Shown here: positions 57,401-60,400 of the stretch, piece after piece
Layout of the letters: each line of letters opens with the position of its first letter
How positions within the stretch are numbered: the first letter of the stretch is position 1
Source of the DNA: Anthonomus grandis grandis
Lineage: Eukaryota; Arthropoda; Insecta; Coleoptera; Curculionidae
Reading direction: 5' to 3'
NCBI RefSeq assembly: GCF_022605725.1
Contig: NC_065548.1
Span: forward strand, 13,921,644 to 13,985,643
DNA: 64,000 nucleotides
Notes under the pieces: model-generated
The model's input: the letters and a program-made list of their open reading frames with translations, nothing else
Databases searched by the model: none
Told to the model about the DNA's origin: nothing
Position numbers and translations under genes: made by a program

Positions 57401-60400
57401 TACATATACAGATACATGATACAGCGTACATGTACATATAGATATGTGGTAAGCCGTAGTTATAAAACATTAGGTTTTGTTATTCGTAATACTCAGCATT
57501 TTAAAAATATATCTACTCTAAAAACATTGGATTTTTCACTAGTCGCCTTTCTATCAGTGTTATATTCAAGATATCTTAGATATCGAAAATGTATAACGTC
57601 ATTTTTTAAAATATCTATGGTTTAAATGCAAGAGAGTTTATCCGGACATCGATTTTTCACACCAAATTTTACTCAACGGATTTTCTATACAATTGCTCAA
57701 TGACCAACGTAATTCAGCTGCTCAGAAGTTTTTATACAAATTAGTAAATAATCTAATCGACTTGTGCACTTGTGGGGAGTTTTAAGCTTTCATCTCTTAT
57801 GAGCTTCAACAAGATATCCTACTACCTTCTATTCAACCAGAACTATCATTTCTAAATGTTCTTTTTTTTCTTGTACAGAGTTAGAAATCTATATAATTCT
57901 GCACAGGACCAGTGTGACATGTTTAGCTGCAGTATTATTAGAGATATTCAAAATTTGAATTTTATAGCTAAGTTTATTAGTTAAGTTTAAGTTGTTATTG
58001 TATTTTTTGCTACTACTGTTGTAAATAAATTAAACTAAAAATAAATAAATAAAATATTATGTCATACTTTTACGTGAACTTTTTACTCTTCAAGACAATT
58101 TTTTGGCGCCCAACAGATTTAAAGTTAGGTAAAATGAAAATCCTGCAGTCTCTCTTCACTTATTGATTAAACATTAAGTTATTTAAAATTTCCGACATGT
58201 TTCGGACACAGTGGTGTCCATCATCAGGGGATAAAAGGTTTAAAATTGGTATTAGATATACGCCCCAGGGTTTGATTCCATGTTAAAAAAACCTCGATTT
58301 ATTGTTATTGTTTTTTTTTTTAGATTTAAAGTTATTAAAGCATCTTAAAAGTATATTAAGATGAAAAAAATTATATAAAAATGGTGGAATAGTTAAAAAA
58401 TCTAAAGTGACATCCGTCAAAGAAATAAATTTATCTTCCGTGCAATAGCAACTAGATTGTCGTCTCTAAAAGAAAAGCAAATCGAAACCACCCGTCAATT
58501 AAACGTCAGAGTGGACGTTAATGCAGGAGGTAAAAGAAATTTGAAGGGACGTTGTGACATCCCCTTCAAATTTCTATTGTTTTTCAGAGTTGATTAGTTT
58601 AAGAGAATTATTTATTTTAATTCAAATCTTGATAAAAATATATATTTTTTTGAAATTATTACTATTTATGAAATGTTTTTTTATTGCCATAGCTTTGACA
58701 GCTATTAGCGTTGACACGTGAGAGTTCGAACACATAGCCGTGATAATATGTCACACTGCTGACGTTCACGTTTAGATGAATTTATACCCCCATAGAGTAT
58801 TCTAAGAAAATTATTAATTTGACTTGAAAACTTTACAAAACTCCATTTTTTATTGACCTGTCATCCGCGAAATAAATGATCTTTATTGACAGATGACACT
58901 GGTGAACGATGACAAGAGTCGAACTGAATGCAGTGCTGCTATAGGTTTTTTAATTTTAAAAGTTTTAGGAATTTATTTGTTGCTAATCTCGCATAGCGTC
59001 TTTAGAAAGCACTTTTAATTTTTTTAACTATCCTATCAGAAAACCATCAATTGATCATGGACCATCCGAGAAATAAAAGTGCCCTACATAATTCATCCAT
59101 AATAATAAATCGATGAAATTTTAATATTGATGATTCACGATTTCCCCAGTCTAGGGCTCCCTATGCAATACATCAACACGACGGGCAAGTTTAAATTCGC
59201 CAAATCCTCCACGCTCTCGCCTTCTCTCTGCCTCTCTCTTTCTCTCTCTTGCGCTATAAAACCGGTATTTATTCGCGGGTTTCTTCCTTATCGGCGGCTG
59301 CTTTATTATTATTCCCCGTCATCGTCGAAATTCCACGTAGGATGATAATAACCACCGACCTATTCCGCCAAGCCCCAACTATAGCAGCTCCGGCTGCGAC
59401 GTTGCCAACTCCTTTTAGGTCGTAATTTAATCCGAATTGGGTAATATTTTATTACTTACGACACGACAGTTGTTGGATTAATAATAGTGTCGCCATTTTG
59501 GGTCGTATTTATTGACGTTAAACCAGTTTTTTTTAGTACGCGTTTTAATGGCCAGCGGGTATTTTTAGATTAGGAAAGAGCATTTCTTTTATTTGCGTCG
59601 AGTTAATCTGTTTTGTAAGGGTCATCGTTTTCCCTCAGCTTGGAATTTTTTTTGTTATCAGAAGAACTAATGGTGATGGAGTTTATGACCCAAAAAGAAT
59701 TGTTTGTTGGTGTTGTAAAACATATTTGATTTTTATCATTTTATTATATTATATATTTGTTTATTTTATATTTTAATATATGTATTCTCATTTAAAACAA
59801 AACTCTTTTAATGATCTATAATAATTCTATCTCAATTTAATTAATTCCATAATCAATTAATAACTTGATATATTTAAAATAACGTATATTGCTAAACATC
59901 TCTAATATTCATTGAGTTAAGGGGACACCCAAAAATATTAATTGGCGAGTCAGTCAGAAAGCAACGTTTGAGAGAAATGTGTGTAAGTTGGTGTGTTGGG
60001 AAAAGAGTCGTGTTTTACTGGTTAAACCAGGCTGCTAAATTTAATAGTGGTGAATATGTGAGAAATAGTTGATCTTGAGTAGATATGTGGCCATTATGAG
60101 AAGTTTGTACAGATCTGTTTGCGCATCTTGAAGATGCCCGCACAAGTAGGTGTGAAAGCCTCTGTTCAATTAGGAACGAATGCGCAATTCCTCGAGTGCT
60201 GTCTGGTAAGACTGGGGGCCTTACCTGGGGCTCGATTGACACGAATAAACAGAAGGATATAGTAAAAATATATCCTTTGTCTAATTCGTTGAGATGCTTA
60301 CTGTTTAGCGGCAGTGGAGCGTCTGGGGAAGCCCATACTATTTTAGGTGACACTAGCTAGTCGTCAAATAAAGGAAGATAACATGTTTGACATATGTATA

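Noticed and set aside
59245..59345. TATA box with downstream ATG as a plus-strand gene start
   Set aside because: No open frame with coding character or splice structure follows.
60015..60353. 112-codon minus-strand frame
   Set aside because: No recognised motif, no exon-like boundaries; may be repeat sequence.
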